A stretch of DNA of 64,000 nucleotides from Paguma larvata (lineage: Eukaryota > Chordata > Mammalia > Carnivora > Viverridae): NCBI GenBank assembly GCA_030068075.1, contig CM057826.1:75365312-75429311 (forward strand). Direction: 5' to 3'. The notes below the pieces were generated by a model that was not told the origin of the DNA, made no database searches, and saw only the letters and a program-made list of their open reading frames with translations. Shown here in pieces: positions 62,301 to 64,000 of the stretch. The first letter of the stretch is position 1. Every line of letters begins with the position of its first letter. A program made the translations under genes and the position numbers.

Positions 62301-63524
62301 AATACACCATTCTTCCTCCTTCATCCTTGATCATATTATTCTCGCATTAGAAGTTGCTCTGACCTCATTTCTGGACATCAGTTAGCTCAGATATAGTAGG
62401 CAGGATAGTAAGGGTAGAGTGAAAGATAAGTAAATAAGAGGTGCTGAGTTTTAAGAAACATGATGCAACATTGTCTTTCCTTTTAGACCTTCCCTCAATA
62501 ACACTAACTCTTCTCCAATGAAGGGGGAACCTTGAGTCAAGAAGTTTTGGCTCCAAAGGCTGTACTTCTGAGTCTACCTATCCCAAGGAAGAATTTGACC
62601 ATTTTTAATCTATTTTAAAATGTTGACAGTACAGATTGGAGCAGAAGGTTTGAAGGGCAGGACAAGGACCCTGGAATTTCTAAAAGCCCTTGTGTGATGG
62701 AGTAGTATCAGTGGATCATCATGGTGAGGACAGGGGGAGTGGGGAGGATGGACAAGAAAAAGGTAGGAGGCAGCAGAAGACAGGGGGAGTCCTGATGGTG
62801 GAATTCAGGATCACTATGCTTAGAATGAAGGTAATGATTGCAGTGTTCATACCAGATGTTACGCAAATGGGATAAAAAGTTTAAAAATCAGAATTTAAAT
62901 GCAGGCAGAGTTGTATGGTTGAGATGGGATTATGATTCTCAGAGTTAGTTTGAGCATAACTGGAGAAGACCACTGTCTTCCCTTCCACAGAAGATACGTT
63001 TTTCGATTTCTTTTTGTTTCTCAAAATTTGTTGAGATGTTGGTTAATTCAATTATTTCTTCCTGAACTTAACTTTAATCAATATCATACTTTTAAATGAC
63101 AACAAAGATCATTTATGCATAAAATATGCATAAAATTGCTTTTCACAAGTCTTTTAAAATTTGCAGTAGGTCTTGCCTCTCAACTTTGTGGATTCAAATA
63201 TGTCATGAGTCCATAATGTCCCCCAACACAACTTATAATCAAAGCCTGTTATCATATCTTTTGCCTATTCTAAGCATCTTAATTCTATTTACTACACACA
63301 CTTTAAATATTAATAAAAAATTTTCATTTGATTTTCCAGTAAAATCCAAATTATTAAATAAAATAGAGATTAGGTAATATACAGGTTACAGTGTATAATA
63401 TATATAATATATAATCAAGAAATTAAAATCTGTAATGTTAAATAAATAATAGTACCTTTAGGAACTAGTGCCATCTCTATTGATTTTACTCTGTACAAGA
63501 CATAAAAAGACCCACTGTCCTCTT
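59370..63524. other. Intergenic AT-rich DNA, right part
   Basis: No SINE or recognised exon. The segment at about 60040-60240 ends like an L2 (TGGGTTGCTCAATAAAAACTTG), but the match is weak. The rest holds nothing that I can name. Confidence 0.5.
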
Positions 63525-63680
63525 TGTCCTGTTCATTCATTCATTCATTCAATTCTTTGTGCAAGCTACTGTGCCAGGTGCTTAAAAAAAGTGCCAGGAG
63601 AAATTGCAAATGTTTTGGCAAAACCACTATTAAATCATGCTTTAGCGCATAGTAAAAGTTGGGTAAATATTAGTTGAATT
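63525..63680 (-). mobile_element. L2 relic, antisense
   Basis: A CATTCATTCATTCATTCAATT run, then ACTGTGCCAGGTGCTT, the typical antisense L2 end, here with a short ATTC simple repeat. Confidence 0.55.
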
Positions 63681-63898
63681 AATGAAAGAACTTTCAAGAT
63701 TTTCTCCATATAAACTTACTCTTATAAGTTAGTTTCTCATCCCACCTATTTTTCTTCCCAAATATCTGAGAAAAAAACAGGTAGAAACAAAACACAGTGA
63801 TTAGTATAACATATTATATTTTACTTGTATTGGTCCATGCTCTGGATAAGTCATAAAAGATACTGATTTTTTTCCTAAACATAAAAGGATTTTGTATT

Positions 63899-64000
63899 CT
63901 TTTTTTTTTTTTTTTTTTGGTGGGGGGGAGTGCTGAATCCTGGCTACGGCTCTTTTTTTTATATGTATATATATATAATTTATTGTCCGATTGGTTGTAT
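63899..64000 (-). mobile_element. Probable L1 3' end, antisense, cut by the window edge
   Basis: A run of about 20 T, a G-rich odd segment, a second T-run, then TATATAATTTATTGTCCGATTGGTTGTAT. This resembles the reverse complement of the felid L1 3' terminus, which normally continues with TTTCCATACAACACCC. Only the tail lies in the window. Confidence 0.55.

Overview
The window is nuclear DNA of a carnivoran mammal, almost certainly a felid. More than twenty tRNA-Lys-derived Can-SINE copies have the feline-type body: a 'CCTGGGTGGCTCAGT' head, a 'GTGCTGACAGCTCAGAGCCTGGAGCC' type core, a CT-rich stretch and an AATAAATAAA/A-rich tail. L1 3' ends also look carnivoran, and old mammalian repeats (L2, MIR, MER5/MER20) are present. 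There is no sign of bacterial, viral or plasmid DNA.

Only one protein-coding gene is supported: RGMB (repulsive guidance molecule B, also called DRAGON), on the minus strand. Coding exon 1 (12162-12309: start codon, Ala-rich N-terminus, Leu-rich signal peptide) and coding exon 2 (6565-7073: RGM N-terminal domain and the GDPH self-cleavage site) are present. The last coding exon, which should carry the rest of the C-terminal domain and the GPI-anchor signal, was not found and must lie left of position 1. The gene is therefore partial here: residues 1-219.

Layout: 1-6564 is RGMB intron 2 with one SINE and a CA microsatellite. 7074-12161 is intron 1. About 11.7-13.45 kb is a CpG island holding exon 1, its 5' leader and the likely promoter. 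13.5-15.4 kb is repeat-poor, non-coding and possibly regulatory. About 15.5-17.4 kb is a second CpG island, a candidate alternative RGMB promoter or upstream 5'UTR exon, or the start of a divergent antisense transcript. From about 20 kb to the end lies an AT-rich gene desert filled with SINEs, an old antisense L1 (38.5-42.4 kb), a younger 5'-truncated L1 nested in a MER20 (29.7-31.6 kb), L2/MIR relics, a long TTCC/TTTC tract (27.8-28.1 kb), and one unidentified GC-rich processed retrocopy (35.43-35.93 kb).

The most useful observations are these. The RGMB leader has an in-frame TGA at the codon where a longer human isoform is recalled to start, and it has an overlapping out-of-frame uORF. Intron 2 begins with a GC donor. 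A 256-bp, almost identical local DNA duplication runs across SINE borders (55260-55515 and 56351-56605). An L1 insertion is interrupted by a 340-350 bp block of non-L1 DNA. I found no previously undescribed multi-gene system.
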